Shown here piece by piece: positions 1-14,000 of a stretch of 64,000 nucleotides of DNA. Source of the stretch: Morella rubra. Lineage: Eukaryota > Streptophyta > Magnoliopsida > Fagales > Myricaceae. Each line of letters begins with the position of its first letter. Position 1 is the first letter of the stretch. The translations under genes were made by a program, and so were the position numbers. The stretch covers positions 30,169,825-30,233,824 of the forward strand of contig CM025854.1 in assembly GCA_003952965.2 (NCBI GenBank), written 5' to 3'. The notes beneath the pieces were generated by a model. That model saw only the letters and a program-made list of their open reading frames with translations. It had not been told where the DNA came from and ran no database searches.

Positions 1-3000
1 TCTAAATGATATTCAAAAATTTTGGGTTCTATAATATTTCCAGCATCAAAGTCCCACCAAAGTTGTGTATATGGAGAAGCGGTGGAACTAAGAGATTATT
101 GCTAAATATACATGCACACTTATTATCCATGATACAAATAAATTTTCTTTGACATACGTATAAAATATGAGGATATTAGGACTGAGGAGGATTTCTACGG
201 CTGTTTGTTATCACGAGGACATAATTGTAACAGGTTTAGATTCTGTTAATTAGCAGAATTCAAAGATAGATAATTGTGATATAGAAAAAGAGTTAGATGT
301 ATTAAACCTATTTTTTTTTATCTCTAGGGCGCAACGTGTATTTGGATTAATGTCTCATGATCTTGAGTTAACTATCTCTGGCCCAGAAGATTAGTCTAAT
401 TGAGATGTAATAGGTTTAAGAGGTTTAGGATAGAAACAATTGTTGATGTCGTAGCTAAGTATGCACGAAATAATGGGAGAACAGAATTATATGCTTAGTA
501 TCAATAGGAATTGTCCTCATTGATAATTTTTACTGAGAGTGATGCACTAATGTCTTGTTGTAGAAAAGATGAGGTATCTACAAAAGAAATAAAACCAACT
601 GCTGGGATAGACAGGCGTTTGACGACAACGACTCAAGGGACAGGAAACAGGGGGAGGGGTGGGAAACGAAACGAGACACTCTAAAAGGACAATGGGGAAT
701 ATGGTAACTTCTAGAGTGCTTTTGGTGCTATCTCGAAGGTGGAGCCAGTCAAGGGGGACTCCTCAGTACTTTGATTTTGAATACGGAAAGACAAGTGGAT
801 TTGATGGGTAGACAAATGAATTGGATTTCACTGTCTGATTAAACATTTGAGCTATGCTGTCGTCGTGTTGTTTCCAATAGCATAAGGATACGAAGTGAGA
901 GTATATGTTGGAATACTGTGACTTCTTTGAGGTCTTCCTTGTACTGGAAATGCACACACAAGATAGAAGGAGGATATTGTCATTTCATCTCGAATAATAA
1001 TTGTAAGAGAGTAAAGAGAGATATTAGCATGATGGAGATGAGTACTTCCTTTAATTTCTTTTCTTAGCAATGGGTTTGCGTCGTTAGAATAGGGTAATTT
1101 TTCTCCACTTAGATTTAAATGTTTCGGATTCACTTGCAGTTGGGAGCTCTGTTTTGATGATGTACTGGCTTTCGGGTACTAATTGGACGCGATCTATATT
1201 CAACGAGCTTACTCAATGCTGATGTGCGTCTTTCTTTAATTTTATGTACTACAAGACTGTTAATGCTGGAAGATCAAAGATTGCTTAGTTATCTACTATG
1301 CATTTCTTAGCGTATATTCTGTAATGGAAGAAATATAAAGCTTGTTTTTGAGAACTTTATTCATGCTTGATATATTTAAGAAAGTTGCATTTTGAAGCCT
1401 TGTTTCCTTGAGTGAGTAGTATGTAATGTAATCGGATGTATTTAGCTCGGGTCAGGTATTTTCTCTGTAAGTTAATTTCTTAGTAAGTTTGTGTTGTAAA
1501 CTGTAATTTACATTCGGCCACATCGTTTTTGGGCTTGTTTCTGGTGAGCGTTGATAGTGGTCAGATACACTTCATAGATGGCTTTTATCTGTAGGGATAA
1601 ACAAATGTTGTGCATGTTTTTGACACTCGTGAGCGTTAGTATCGAGTATTTCATTAAATCACTATGCGGATATACGAGGTTTGTAAGGTGTCGCAGTGTT
1701 TTTGCGCTTTCTCAGCGGGGATGGGTGTTGTTTGGTGATAGGACTTTTTGGGTGTTTAAGAAAATAGACAAAGGACTACTAGGCTTCCTAGTTGCTTGTA
1801 TAAGTGATTTGCACGTGGACAAACTTTGCAATAGATACTCAAGGCTCTTTTTTTCATTCTTTTTGCGTACAAAGTATTTTTGAGGATGGGTGGAGGAATC
1901 TCAAAAATAGTCCGTGAATTTTGGGATGCAAGTTTATGTAAGGTTTCAGATGGATTATTGCGATGTAGATTTAGAATAATGTCACTGTTAAGATTGTCTG
2001 TTTCTTTATTCTGGTATAGTATGGAATAAGGGGACATATTTACTTCTACGATACATCTTACTGGTGTTAGGGTTTCATTTTACTTATGGGAGTTCAGCTC
2101 GCTTAGTGGAACAATTGATACTTAGGTTGTACGTTCAGTCCTGCTTTTAAAATTGTCAGGTGTAGTGCTAAAGGACAATCTTGCTAGTATTTGATTCCAT
2201 ATGCACAGTCATTTCAGTTGATGACTCTGAGTGATAATTACTGATTAACTCGTTTGAAAGGAAACAGCAATGTTTTGTTGAAATTACGTGATTATGTTGT
2301 GGTGTGCGATTATCATACTGAAGTGTGGTAATAATAAGAAAAGGAGATATGATAATAGCGATAGGCACTCCTTGAATAGATCGAAAAGTTGAGCAAGAAC
2401 ACGAATATGGCTAATACATTGTACAATAAGTGATGCACAATTGTGTGTATTGGCAATCAATAAACTGTTTTCTATCTTTTTAACTGTATTATTAACTAAT
2501 CTTTGTGAGTTAATTTGTGGAGGTTTGAGCTTCACGAGTCGAAAGAATATATGGAATAAGTGGTTCATCGGAACTTTGGAAGAATTGTGGTGAACACAAT
2601 GTGACAATCCTACATGTTGTGAAAAATACTTGGCTCGTTTGGTAGACTTAAGGATGAAGAGGGGCAAAAGAGGGTGCAATGTAATCCGTGTGAACCCGAA
2701 AGAATTTTACTTCATTTGCGCAGAAAAATATTAGATGGGACGAGAAAGATTGAGAGGTTGTGCAAAGATTCGGGTTATCAAATTGTTGGACTTGTGAAAA
2801 TAAAGGGTACACTCAGTATAGTTTTTATGGAACATAGGGCACTGATGAGTTATGGAGTTATAACGAAGTTTTGATTGTATAATACAGTAGATTTTTTGTA
2901 GAAAATAGGAGGTAGGTATTATATCATCATTGGACAAGGAACAAAGTGAATCATTGTAAGATACAGTGTTTCCTAGTCTTGGATTCTTATAATGGCCCTA

Positions 3001-6000
3001 TAATGCGGTTTAACCTTACTCAGTGGGCCTAATAATACGATTGCTGCTTATAGTGAGGCCTGCAGCTTTGCATTCGGATTACAGGATGGTCATTGTGTTT
3101 TATCAGAAAAAAATTGCCTTATGGCAAGATTATAACCAGTTGTGACTTATTCATCAAATCAGTTACCAAGATGAAGTTTTAAGCTCAATGTGTGCAGAAA
3201 AAAAAAAGAAAGACATAAGAAGCCGGCATAAATGGCAGATAATAGAAATTCTTTACGTTTTTAGTAATTAATTACAGCAAGTAGTTCGCTTTCTAGTCAT
3301 GTTCTCCAAAGCTAGCTCAATTAAAGATTAATAACAGGTTGATGTAAAGGAGACTAGCTGATTTTGTTGTCAATTCCTCTTTTTTTAAAGTTTTTTTCCT
3401 TTTTCGCAGACTTTCCTTAAAGTTCGGTCACATGTAAGGGTGAACAAAAAAATATAATAGTTTGGATTCATTTTGGTTTTAGCTAAGTATTGTCACTCAT
3501 TCCGATTAAAGAATATAAGATAAAATAAAAATTGATATGTTGGAGGGTTTAGTGATTATGTTTGTTTGTTTTTTATTATTAATGCAATGAGGTATTACTT
3601 AGAAAAAAAGAATCCAACTTTATTTCTACAATACATGTGATTTGTTGAGAATATCCGAGGCTTCAGATTTTTGTATGGTTTGCTTTTTGATACATACTTT
3701 TGTTAGTTTTTTTGGTTAATCTATAAGCCCATTAGCGAATCGGAGTTATGGACTAGTCAAGTTATTCTAAATAGGACGAGGGCGACGTGAGGCGATTGAT
3801 GCTGATGGTCTTCGATTATGCACATAGATCGGATCTACAAGGATAGTAAGCACAAATAAGAAACATAAGAGGGGGGGCTGTTGTCCTAATAAAGACCAAC
3901 AAAAAAGAAGAAGAGAGAAAAGAAAAAAGAAAGAGTAGTAGAGTTTCTTTTTGGGATTGTTTTCTTCAATCACTCAGGTAGTTGCAGTTTCGTACGGTTA
4001 CATCCAGGCGCATACATTGGGCTGTCTTTACTGGAAGGAATGATTGGTCTAGTACTAATTATTAAACATTCTGCCGGGATTGCGTCATTAACGAAGGAGA
4101 TTCACACACGAGGACACAAGGACGGTTGTAGCTTTGATAAACGGTGGGTAGCACATATGAATTTGTGAGTGCGCGTCGTCTCTCTACTTTGGCTATAGAA
4201 AGTTGGTCAGAAAGTATAGCAGGATGTAACGGGCCCAAATTAGAGGCGTGTGTTGGTAATTTTATCTGCATTACAATTATCACTACTATTCGTAAATAGT
4301 GTAATTGATATTACAAAACGTATATGGAATTGTGGTGCGAGTCACAAAGTGCAGGAGGACTTTGTTTAAATAGTGTAGGAGATTGTTGCGGTGGAAGATT
4401 TCGAAGAAAACACTTTGAGTGACTTAATGGGAGGTAGTGGTATTTGTGTTGCTGAGAGGATGTAATAATAAGGGTTATTGATATTCATTGTCATCTATTT
4501 TATTAGTAAGCAAGAAAGTTTAGAAGTCTTTTTGATTTCGAACAAATGGGATCATTGCTTAACACAGAACTCGAAGATTTCTATTGGTTCTTCGACATAT
4601 ATTTATCAGAAAACGGTTAAGAGACAGGTGTTAAAGTTATTTATAATGTTTCTTGGGGACCTTTTTTCATATTAGTTCAGATTTAGAATTAATATATGCA
4701 AAGGTCGTGAGGTTTTAATATCGCGTATGTCACACGTGAAGTGGATTTGTTCGTGTTTAGTCTAGAATATTGATATTGGTGAAGTACTAGAGATAAGTTT
4801 TTAATTTATAGGGTGGTGTTGAAATTTGTTCCTTGTGGTAGTGTTTTAGGTTAGAGATAAGTGGATGTATTGCACTTCTTTTAATTTCTATCATCTCTCC
4901 ATCCTTGTTTATTATTTTTGAAAGTCAAAAGAGCAACTCAAGAGGGGAGGGTGAATTTGGGTTTACATTATTAAATAGTTAAGGAAGTTTTTTTCAAGAA
5001 AGATAAAAATTAAATAAATATAATAAATGGTGCTTATTTGATGATCATACCAATAAGGAAGATTAATATCAATATAGATATTGTATTCTCGGTTAGTTGG
5101 TGAGATGGCATTACCACACTAAGACCAAAAACAACACACGTTAATGGAGAGAATGGGGTAATAGGTTTTAGTATTGTCGCGTTCGGATGATGAAGCGATC
5201 GTAAATTACGTTTGCCTAGAAGAAAAACTTGAGGAACCCGAAGGCTTGACTGAACTTGCACATGAGGGCTCCGATAGAATTATATACAGAGATGTAAGCG
5301 AGTAAACCTTAAGTAATTCAGGGAGTTGCTAAGATGGAACATCTGATCGTCTGGTTAGGTCAACAAGGCTGTATAGACTCTCTTACAGCACTATACTCAA
5401 AACCAAATAAATAGTATTATCTTACACACCCTCGAGTAGGACCGTCAGTGTGCACAGGTGAGCTCACCAGACCGAGATTAGTAAAAAAAATTAGAAATAG
5501 GGTTGACAAAATGAAGAAACACAGATCGAATAGTCAAGCGGGTAACCAAGTGAAAAGTAAACTGTATACCAAGGAGGGAGGCCAAGGAGACAAAACAAAA
5601 CAAATATATGTAGAGATGGTGAGGTTTTCAGGATAGTCAAGGCATGGCTTTCGCTTGGTGGTGTGTGAGATTGAGTTGGCGGTCGCATCTTTCATGGCAG
5701 TTTCACTCTCATGCTCAAGATGGCTTAGGGAACAGAGTGATCAAGTAAGTATCTGCTACAGTAGGTGACGATCGGAGACAGATGGTAATTAGAGTTGTCT
5801 TTCTTTTGAGAGTTTACGGCTTTAAGGAGATTTGGTGGTTCAAGGTCATTGTGGTAGGTGAGATGGCGTGATGAAGGTGCGTCGTATTAATAGAGGTAGA
5901 CCCATTATTTGGAGCGATTGCGGAGTTGTCTCGAAAAGTAGCTTGAAGACTGAAGAGTGCATTGTAGTTGAACATGAATGAAGATAGTGTGTTGGAAATA

Positions 6001-7940
6001 AAATTCGCATGGAAACGATAGAGAAAGTCAGAGGTGTAGTGATCCGGGAGTCAAGTCAGGAGGTGGGCGGGCGATGTCCCCTATGAGCGATTCGCGTCGC
6101 ACACGCGCCTTAGTCGTGTCTTTTTTGTCTGGAAGCAAGGTCTGTGGGTATAAGTCTTGCAATGATGTGTGCGGTGAAGTCTGGTCCCTTCCTGTACTTT
6201 GGGAAATCGGTCTTTTTATTGTGTGACATATCACTTTATTTTTTTCTCGGTCCTGGATTAAAGGTATGGGGCGTATGGTTAAGTGCAATAGGTGAGTATA
6301 GACCAACTATGGCTAATATATTGTGTCGCAGACATATTCGGAAAAAAAGAGTGACTAGGAGAAGAGGTCTTGTATGGACATATGTGTAGATGGAGCGTTC
6401 AGAATCTTGAAATTACGGGCTTTAAACATCGGTAAAAATTCTATGCCAGTTAGAAGATTTGGATGCACGAGGCATTGGATATCTATAAAATGTACCTGAA
6501 TAAGATGAACAACAAGAAAAGAGATTCATAAGTCTGGTATTGGAGCTCTGTGGTAAAGCCTGAAGTGTTCAAAAAAAAATAATAGCAGCATTATATGGTA
6601 GAGGAAAACTTAATACGCCATTTGATTATCAGATGATTGTTTTGGAAAAGTAGTGGATTTGCATCACAAGTATGATTTAAAGCATCTACAAAAACCACTG
6701 AGAAAGCTTAATTGTAGTGTATATCAAAAGAAGAAAATATCTTGATGTTATAAACACAAGTGATAAAAGCGGGAAAAACAACTTGGGCTGACAGTGACTG
6801 ACTATTGTAAGTTTACAGTATCTAGACTTGTGTGGGTCGTAAAGAATTAGTGGTTTAGGCAAGATCTAGTATTGAAGTAGGTTGCCCATAAATAATAATA
6901 TAAAAAATCGAAAGGATAGAAAGATATATAGATAAGAGATATAGAGAGATAGATAGTAGACAGAATATATAGAGGTTAGATATATAGATAGAAGACAAAG
7001 ACGATGAGGATCCTGTTTTCTAACACTGTACATCCTCTGCAAGATAGTAATGACCTCTAGCAAACACTCAGTGGACTCGGCTTGTTTAGACTGGGCGCTC
7101 AGTATGCGTGTGAAGCCAGTTAGGACACCTTACCTCAGAGCTCCAAAAGACAATACACAAAAAACCAGGCTGTTCACAGTGTCAATAATCAATATTGGAT
7201 ATGTTCACGTTGGGGAATAACTGTTGAAGTGTCGCATGTTGGCACAACTTGTATCTCGACAATCTTCTTTACTCAATCTAATAATCCTTTAAAACTCACC
7301 AACTCACCAGTGTGGAAATATTAGTTAATGGAAAGAGTGGTTAATGATTACTTTCAATGTCTAAAATATGATCATAGAGAATATTTAAAAGGTAGCAAAG
7401 AAAGAGTCTTATCTAGTTAATCAGAATAATAGGTGAAATCACTCAATATATAGAGATAGATAGAGGAAAAATCTTAATATAGAGATAATATTACAAAATC
7501 TAAGTATGACACAATGCGTTTGAACTCGGTGTGATTTGCAATTTGAGGACTGTTAGTTAATTTGCCACTTTATACTTCGTGTGTATATTGTGCAGCAGAG
7601 ATGAGGTTCAAGAATAATTTATAGCCCTCGGTCTGTAATATGATCGTGTCAAAGTGAGGTTGGAATTTTTCTGAAGATGTAGAAATTATCCAACAGTAGG
7701 GAAAATTGGGGTGATGGTATACGATGTTAACAAGCATGAATATGGAGAAACTTTGTGATGACTCGGCATAAATGATCTAGGTTCTGTGGATGTATGGATG
7801 TTGTGTGATTATGCTTAACAAGTATATTTTAATTATGAGAACACTTAGTCTTTTGCTACGATTCTCGCGAGAACACATTGTTATTGTCAATTTGGGGGGC
7901 AACAAGCCAAATCTTCAAGGTGAGACAAATGCATGGGAAG
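1..7940. other. gene-free, transposon-like noisy block
   Basis: No coding region can be supported here. The longest open frames are under 135 codons, unrelated to any family I recognise, and fall in both strands as expected by chance. There are no splice-consistent exon chains. The + strand becomes poor in C after about 4 kb. A row near 4,937-4,961 resembles a G-rich motif common in plant repeats, but no element can be drawn from it. By analogy with the recognisable LINE blocks just downstream, this is probably decayed or badly base-called transposon sequence. Confidence 0.6.
6905..6995. repeat. degenerate GATA-type microsatellite
   Basis: A run of imperfect GATA/GATATA/TAGA units. It explains the tyrosine/isoleucine/serine-rich open frame on the - strand, which is not a gene. 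A weaker patch of the same kind lies near 7,446-7,465. Confidence 0.6.
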
Positions 7941-7984
7941 GTTTGGGATATTCTCTCAAGTTGTCTTGGAAGAGATAAGGAAGA

Positions 7985-8610
7985 ACTTATGGGTGATTAT
8001 TGCTAGGAGTGGATCGTATAGGCGGTGCTATGGATATAGGGAGTCTAGCAAATTATTTCAGCGTGGGTAGTGAGGAGACGATATGTTTTGGACAACATAC
8101 TGAGCCGTCAACTTGGGAGAATGCGAGAGAGGGAAATTGAGGTGGAGCCTACACGAAAATAGGAGGGATATCAAATATCATTAGGGTAGTTTAGATGTTC
8201 ATAAAACATTAGTGCTCTATGTTCTAGAGGAAAATAGGAGTTAAAAGGTTCACAGACTACAAGTTGTGAGTTCGATGATTTCTGAACTTCTCAAGGCCGC
8301 ATAGGGCAAGAACAAATATTTTAGGGGCCTTGAGCAAGAGGCGTATACGTGACACTTCAGAACTATGATCCTATTTCAATTAACAGCTCATTGGGTGCAA
8401 AGTATTACAATTGTATTTTTAGGCGAAAAGTTTAGTGATTAGACTCTAAGTGGGATTGTATTTATAAATGGTTATTAGTATTGAAGTGTAACGGTAAAAA
8501 TAGTGTAATACGTTTGTATTCTTTTATTGAGTAGTGGTAACAGACGTTAGGAGAGTAATAATTTTGCTGTCTTTGGATTTGTTTTTCTCAGAGATGTTCA
8601 AAGGATACTT
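7985..8610 (+). pseudogene. LINE reverse transcriptase domain remnant
   Basis: This is the RNA-dependent DNA polymerase core of the LINE above. Seen: GRRYVLDNILSRQL (8,070-8,112), matching the GRxIxDNILLAxEL block, and about 80 bases later LDVHKT, matching motif A with its first catalytic Asp. About 170 bases further on is a DPIS block, then a poor match to the FADD box. Frame changes are needed roughly every 15-40 bases. It cannot encode a working enzyme as read. An alternative reading as chance similarity is unlikely because order, strand and spacing all agree. Confidence 0.65.
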
Positions 8611-9849
8611 GGTTTAGTATGAGATTATGTTGGTAACACAGGCAAATGTACGAAGATTCAAACTAATATAGTCGTTTTATATCCAATTACCGGTAATTGC
8701 TAAGATCTAACATAAATTTGGATGGAGCATATGATCAAAGAGGACTAACTTAATGAAAACCTGGAAGTCTGAAATAAATCATGCTCTGAGGGGGGGGGTT
8801 GAATGGTGTAGGGTTTTACAAAGAGTGGTATCTGTTTTGACACGTAAGATAGATATTTGAAGTAGTTTAGTTGAAGGCGGTGAAAGCAACAATCGAGCGG
8901 ACATCACATGACAAGAGGGAGGTTGATTTGTAGGATGTTCATAATATATGTTTTGGTAAATTTGTTTTACGGATAGAAGGATTATTGTTACTTGGAAACG
9001 GACGAAAGGGTGCAGTAGACAATATATTACGTGAGATCAAAGACATTTATTATGTTTTAATACCGTTGTCAAAAATATTTTGGCAAAACTGCAACGTTAT
9101 CTTCCCTTAAGCTATGAAAGATAATGAATCCTGAAAGGCTGTGGTTAACAAAGGAGCGGGTGATTTGTTAATAATTCTATAGCTATTGACGATTTTGGAG
9201 GGTATTATTAAAATGCGGTAATCAGCAAAAAACGCAATCAGACAATAATATGAGTGAAGCATTTGAGAGGTTTTATATGTATGTATGGAATTGTTTAGTA
9301 TGAATGCAAAGGAGGTTTGTAGGTTCGAAACAGCAGTAGATGGCTCAAGAGTGAACCTAAATATACTGCACGTTATAAAGACGAGATGTCAGTTTTTGAT
9401 CGTTAGGAAGTGTTGGGTTTATAAAAAAATGAATTCTTCGGAAGACTAATAAATTCCCAAGGGGGGGGGAGGGAGGAGAAAAGATTCGGTTTGGTAATTA
9501 ATAAATGTAACCTTATCTTCCTAATAGATCAACTCTGTTTGTTGAAGTGTAGAGACTAACCTAATAGTAAGCCCACAACAAAGATGGATCTTGAGAGCTT
9601 GGTGTTAAGTAAGAGATATCAGAGTAGAGAGATGACATCGGGGCTTAGCTTCAGGAATGGTTAGGGCTAAACACTTACTACGTCACGTAAGGCAAGAATT
9701 GCTCATGAATATTGACTGTACTTGGGCTTTGTAACTAACAATACTTAGTGCCGACGAAACCTTGTAAAATCACCAAGCTTGATGTAGGACAAGGTCGAAA
9801 CTTAATTCTAGGTATCCCAGGGACGTTGGTGAGCAAGGGACTGTAGATA

Positions 9850-9955
9850 TTTAAAAGCATCCCAGATAAACTAGTGATTCAGATTGTTACCATGAAGTGT
9901 TGATGGAAGGTTTGAACACTGTGCTTGAAAAGGATGAGGTAACATGCTGGATAGT
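9850..9955 (+). pseudogene. LINE zf-RVT zinc-binding region remnant
   Basis: The block SIPDK at about 9,857-9,871 resembles the LINE motif xxIPxKxKxFxWR. A run of 22 codons without a stop (9,885-9,950) then reads CYHEVLMEGLNTVLEK and ends in a cysteine. Plant LINE zf-RVT domains read approximately RACHxxLPTxxNLxxRKxxxxxxC here. It lies between the RT core and the LWYRRN/RNase H part, where this domain belongs. Confidence 0.55.
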
Positions 9956-10309
9956 ACATTGGGGTGGCTGTTTACAGACGTTAGAATTTGTCAGGGAGTA
10001 TATAGGGTGCTTAGCATAGGGACAATACTTCTCATCATACGAAAATCGTAGCTACAGTTTGATCAGGGTGGAGTAACTTTTAGGTTTAAGTGGGCAACAG
10101 TAGCTTCTCTCTTGTAATCATGGATCGTTCATTTAGCTTCTATAAGTTTTAGAAAGTAATGTATGCATAATGTGAATAAGTACTGATTGGTTGGTGAATT
10201 ACAATGTTGGTATGATTCTAATATTTAAAAGCTTTTAGATTTAAGCGGTGCAATATTGTGTCGAAGAGTAAGGAATTATAAACGAGCAACTGGTGGAGGA
10301 TGGAGGAAT

Positions 10310-10965
10310 CACGCGTTTGTAGAGTTGTGGTATAGGAGGAATTTGTACAATGTTCAAGAGGGTGGTCTGTGTGTTGGAAGGAAATGTATATTTACAACTC
10401 TGGGTGGAGGTAAGGTATGAATGAGAATTGAGATAGTTGAGGATCAGTATATGCTCGACTCAATGAGTATGGTGCAGTGGGGTGGAACTAGCTCAACTGG
10501 GTGAACTTGCATGAAGATTGGTTTGGAGATTATGTGTTGTCTTGGATTATCAGTGCGATGTGTGAACATTAACATTGATATAAATTTGCTGGTGGAGGTG
10601 CGGCTTTTAGGGTGTTAGCTGCATGTTCTGAAGTGTGATACAACTACTGAGGTAACTAAATAAGAAAACGCTTTATAGATGCGAGAAAGAGAATTAGGTT
10701 GTTATCGAAGCTATATAATTTTGAGAATACAGATGTGAAATTGGATTTCAGAAGTGCAAGACATAGGGAAGAAGAGGAAGTGTAGTGCTAGGGAGATTAG
10801 GAGAAGACGTATAATAATTGAAAGAGTTGGAGAAGAATGGTAAGTTAGGAATCTAGCTAGATCTGGTTATGAGAATTGGTGATTTTGGGTGTGGTTATGG
10901 AGTTGTAAGGGCGACACACGACGTAGAAGAAGTGGAAACTATGTCTTGAAGTCCAGAGGTTGTCT
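10310..10965 (+). pseudogene. LINE C-terminal RNase H domain remnant
   Basis: LWYRRN (about 10,325-10,345) is the conserved aromatic/basic block that precedes RNase H in plant LINEs. About 230 bases later comes NID followed, after a one-frame slip, by KFAGGGAAFRVLAACSE (about 10,580-10,635). This matches the first catalytic strand of RNase H (family KINVDAAFxxGGAAFGVVxRDSxG). About 290 bases further, RRRRSGNYV near 10,926-10,952 fits the late RNase H block (VxReGNxxAHxLA). The spacing is correct for the whole domain. Not functional as read. Confidence 0.65.
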
Positions 10966-11000
10966 GCTTTGTCTGAGGTGAAATATCATTTGCTTAAGAG

Positions 11001-14000
11001 TGAAGTTAATGGGTGTGGTCCAAGTAGCTTACTTAACGCGTATATGAGCTACAGGTTCAAAGGCTAGAGACGTCGGGCGATGGGCTATGTAGTATTTTTC
11101 ATAACAGGAGTTAAGTAAGAGGGTAAAGTCACAATGAGGTAAGCAGTGGACACACAAAGTGGTAGTTCTGTTTGTGAAAAGGGGAGGACATATGCGACCT
11201 TTAATAAACTATATGGAAAAAGAACCAGTAATACGGGAAAGACGGTGTCGAAGATTAGACTGGATAAGAACGCTCATTATGAGTGTGTGTCCAGTTCATA
11301 GAATACTATAAATGGCAGGAACCCTCCTGACTGCAAGCAAATTAATGTGTGTGTATTCGATAAAAGGAGACAGGAGGTTGCCATGTTAGGATGCTGCTAG
11401 GCAAATGTAGCAAACTTTCGGCTCACGGCTCGCACATTCGGAAGCTAATTTTATATCTACACTATTGCTACTAACGGTTTGTTGGGGGCTTTATTGTGGG
11501 GATGGATTTTGATAATTTAAGCACGTCTGGAACTAGGGCTATTAGTTAGGGACAGGAACGGCTGCGCAAGTGATATATCACGTCAGTGAAGTCTAAGAGG
11601 AGTTTTTTGCTCGGACACAACACGATAGATCGTGTATTCACGATCAGACACGCACTCTCTGGAGGGAAGATCGTAATTCAAAATATTGATTTTCTGAGTC
11701 TCTTCTTCCGTAACCTCTTTTCCCTCTCTTACGTGTTTGCAGAGTGGTTGAGGCCACACCGGGGGTGTAGGTGCCGAATCACTCCCAGACCGCACATATC
11801 CACGGGTTGAGGTGATTGCTGCTTATGATACAAGTTTCATGAGCAAGGGGGGTTTGGCTCATTATTCGGTATCCCTAGTTATATGGGTCACGGTTACTCA
11901 TCTTGTTGTTTCAGGCATAAAATGCTTAGAATTTGAGAGGAAGGCTTTCTTCTATACAGGGAGTGGCTTTGGGGACAAAGGAGTAGAGGGTCTTTCCTAG
12001 TTAATGACATTTGAAGTGTAGATTGTTTCAGATGGTTTTCCGCTCCTGTCGGGTCAGCGCTGCCTATCTTGTGCCTGATTTTCTTGCTGGTTTTGGCTGG
12101 ATTTCTTTAGCTGATGTGGTTGATTGACACACATTCTGAGATGTTTTGGTTGTCTGCTTATGTATTGCAAATGTGGCCCTATTCATTTTTAGGCCTATTA
12201 GATTAGTTCATTACTTGGCTGTACGGCTGATTTTATTCATGAAATTTGATTCGAACTCCATTTTACATATTAAGTTACAGGAGTCTTCTCATAAAGGGGT
12301 TTTCTTTTGCCAATTGGGAATTACGTCTTCTCGAATAATGGTACTTTACTGTGATATTACCGGTCGTCCGCCGCGCCTTATTATTTTGTGATTATTAGAG
12401 TCTACTTTGGAAGAAGAATAACAAGTGGGGGTCGAACGCAACTTGGATCAAATTGCTATGATTATGTTTTTCTATTATAAAGCAACTAAGCCGTTATTTT
12501 GGGCAACACTGATCATTATATTCTATAACCTAGTTTTTGACCATATGAGTATATGTGTTTCACCATTTAATCTACTTAGGCATGCTACGGACCATTAGCG
12601 CGGACCACGCCTGGAGTGGTCATGTAACGAAGAGGTAAGAAAAAAGAATAACCGACAACCTTGAATGCGTGGGCTTTCGGGAGTGAGACCGGGGCCTTTA
12701 CTCTGACTGCGCCTGGTGGGGCTCGTGGGTTCTTGAACAACAATTTCATAGATCAATTACTACAAATTGGCAATAGTATTAACGCTTGGCGATGTCAAAA
12801 AATCGTATCCATGCGCAAATCTTATGGATCCGTGTAGATGCTTTTATTGAAAATAAGTCGAGGAATGAACATATCTTCTTGCTGTTTAGGACCAAGATAA
12901 CTGGCTAAGGTAACGTACTGTAACCCCTCTAACACCGCTTTGCAAATATTCAAGTATATTCGTTAAAAACGTTTATATTGAAGCTCTATCCCTCCACTTC
13001 ATTTGAGAGAAAGTTGAAATAATGAAGTAGAGTTAGCATTCGTTTTCTAATGTTAAGATAGGGAACTGTGGTGGTACCAGGATCTAAAGTGCCACAACGC
13101 AATGCAAAGGATTGGGTTATATGCGTATGATGTTTTGGTGCAGGCTTTAGCTTCTGCGAACGATGTTTATGGTTCTTTTTCATTTGGGACAACCATTTGG
13201 TTTTGGGAGAAGAGAGACGTAAGGGAGTAGAGGCAAAATGGTTTTTTTGGGTTTGTGTGGTCTCCCGCGGCAACGTTGAAGATGGTGCGTTTGGCGTGCT
13301 CCGTGGGTAATGGGACGTTAGACAAAGACACAGTAATGACAGAAACAGCCACCATAAGCTGTAGCCCATTGTTCGGCTAATCTTCTAGTTCTCGCATATG
13401 GCCATGCAAGAAAAGGGCTATGAAAGGAGATTAAGTATTACAGTGACTTTGGTGTACACCGGGTGGATGACGGAAAAAAAATGAAGCTATAGTGCATTAT
13501 CAAAGGAGATCTTATAAGGAGTGCAGTGAGCTTAACTAATTTGGGAACCTATCCTCCAGAAATGAGTAGTTACAGAGTAAGGTTGGGCAAAGAGGAGTTC
13601 TGAGGAATCGCTACAAATAGTTAACGGGTTATGTTTACATTGGGATAGTCCATTTTTATTAGGTTCATGTTACGACAATCAGAGCTTAAGTAAGTTCTCA
13701 ATCCAACTGATGTGTAGTAGGTAAAATAGCTCGACAAAATTGACTAAACTTGTGCCCATTCTCGTGAGTGACTCGGCAACAGATGGACCCGATTTAATAT
13801 GAGGTTTAAGGTTTTTTTTGTTAGTTATTGAATTCTAATAAGGTATAGTTTATTGTGCATAGTGCAAATTTCAGGAGTGTGAAGGCCTGTGATAAGAAAA
13901 AGAAAGGAGTTGGAGTCTATCCACACATGGGTTTGCATTATTGTTTATACAGTTGGTTGGCTCCAGTGTCGAAAATTCATATCTAATTAAATGAGCAATA

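Larger units (their letters stand above)
7950..11000 (+). mobile_element. LINE retrotransposon ORF2 (RT to RNase H), frame-broken
   Basis: No open frame survives, but when the frame is allowed to slip the successive ORF2 blocks of a plant L1-type LINE appear in the correct order and spacing. RT fingers: about 7,990-8,047 (IIARSGSYRR, compare IIAKVLANRLK), then GRRYVLDNILSRQL at about 8,070-8,112. RT motif A: LDVHKT at 8,191-8,208 (family LDMHKAYDRVEW). A DPIS block near 8,365-8,395 fits QGDPLSPYLF, and a weak candidate for the FADD box lies near 8,585. The zf-RVT zinc-binding region is at 9,855-9,950. The LWYRRN block is near 10,325. RNase H follows at 10,560-10,960. Spacings exceed the family norm slightly, as expected with scattered insertions. 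No endonuclease, ORF1, poly-A tail or target-site duplication was located, so the outer ends are approximate. Confidence 0.75.

Noticed and set aside
4937..4961. CTCAAGAGGGGAGGGTGAAT-like motif seen in many plant repeats
   Set aside because: A single short match in noisy DNA; no element ends or partner repeat could be found.
6866..7063. Tyr/Ile/Ser-rich 65-codon frame resembling a membrane segment
   Set aside because: Pure by-product of the GATA microsatellite.
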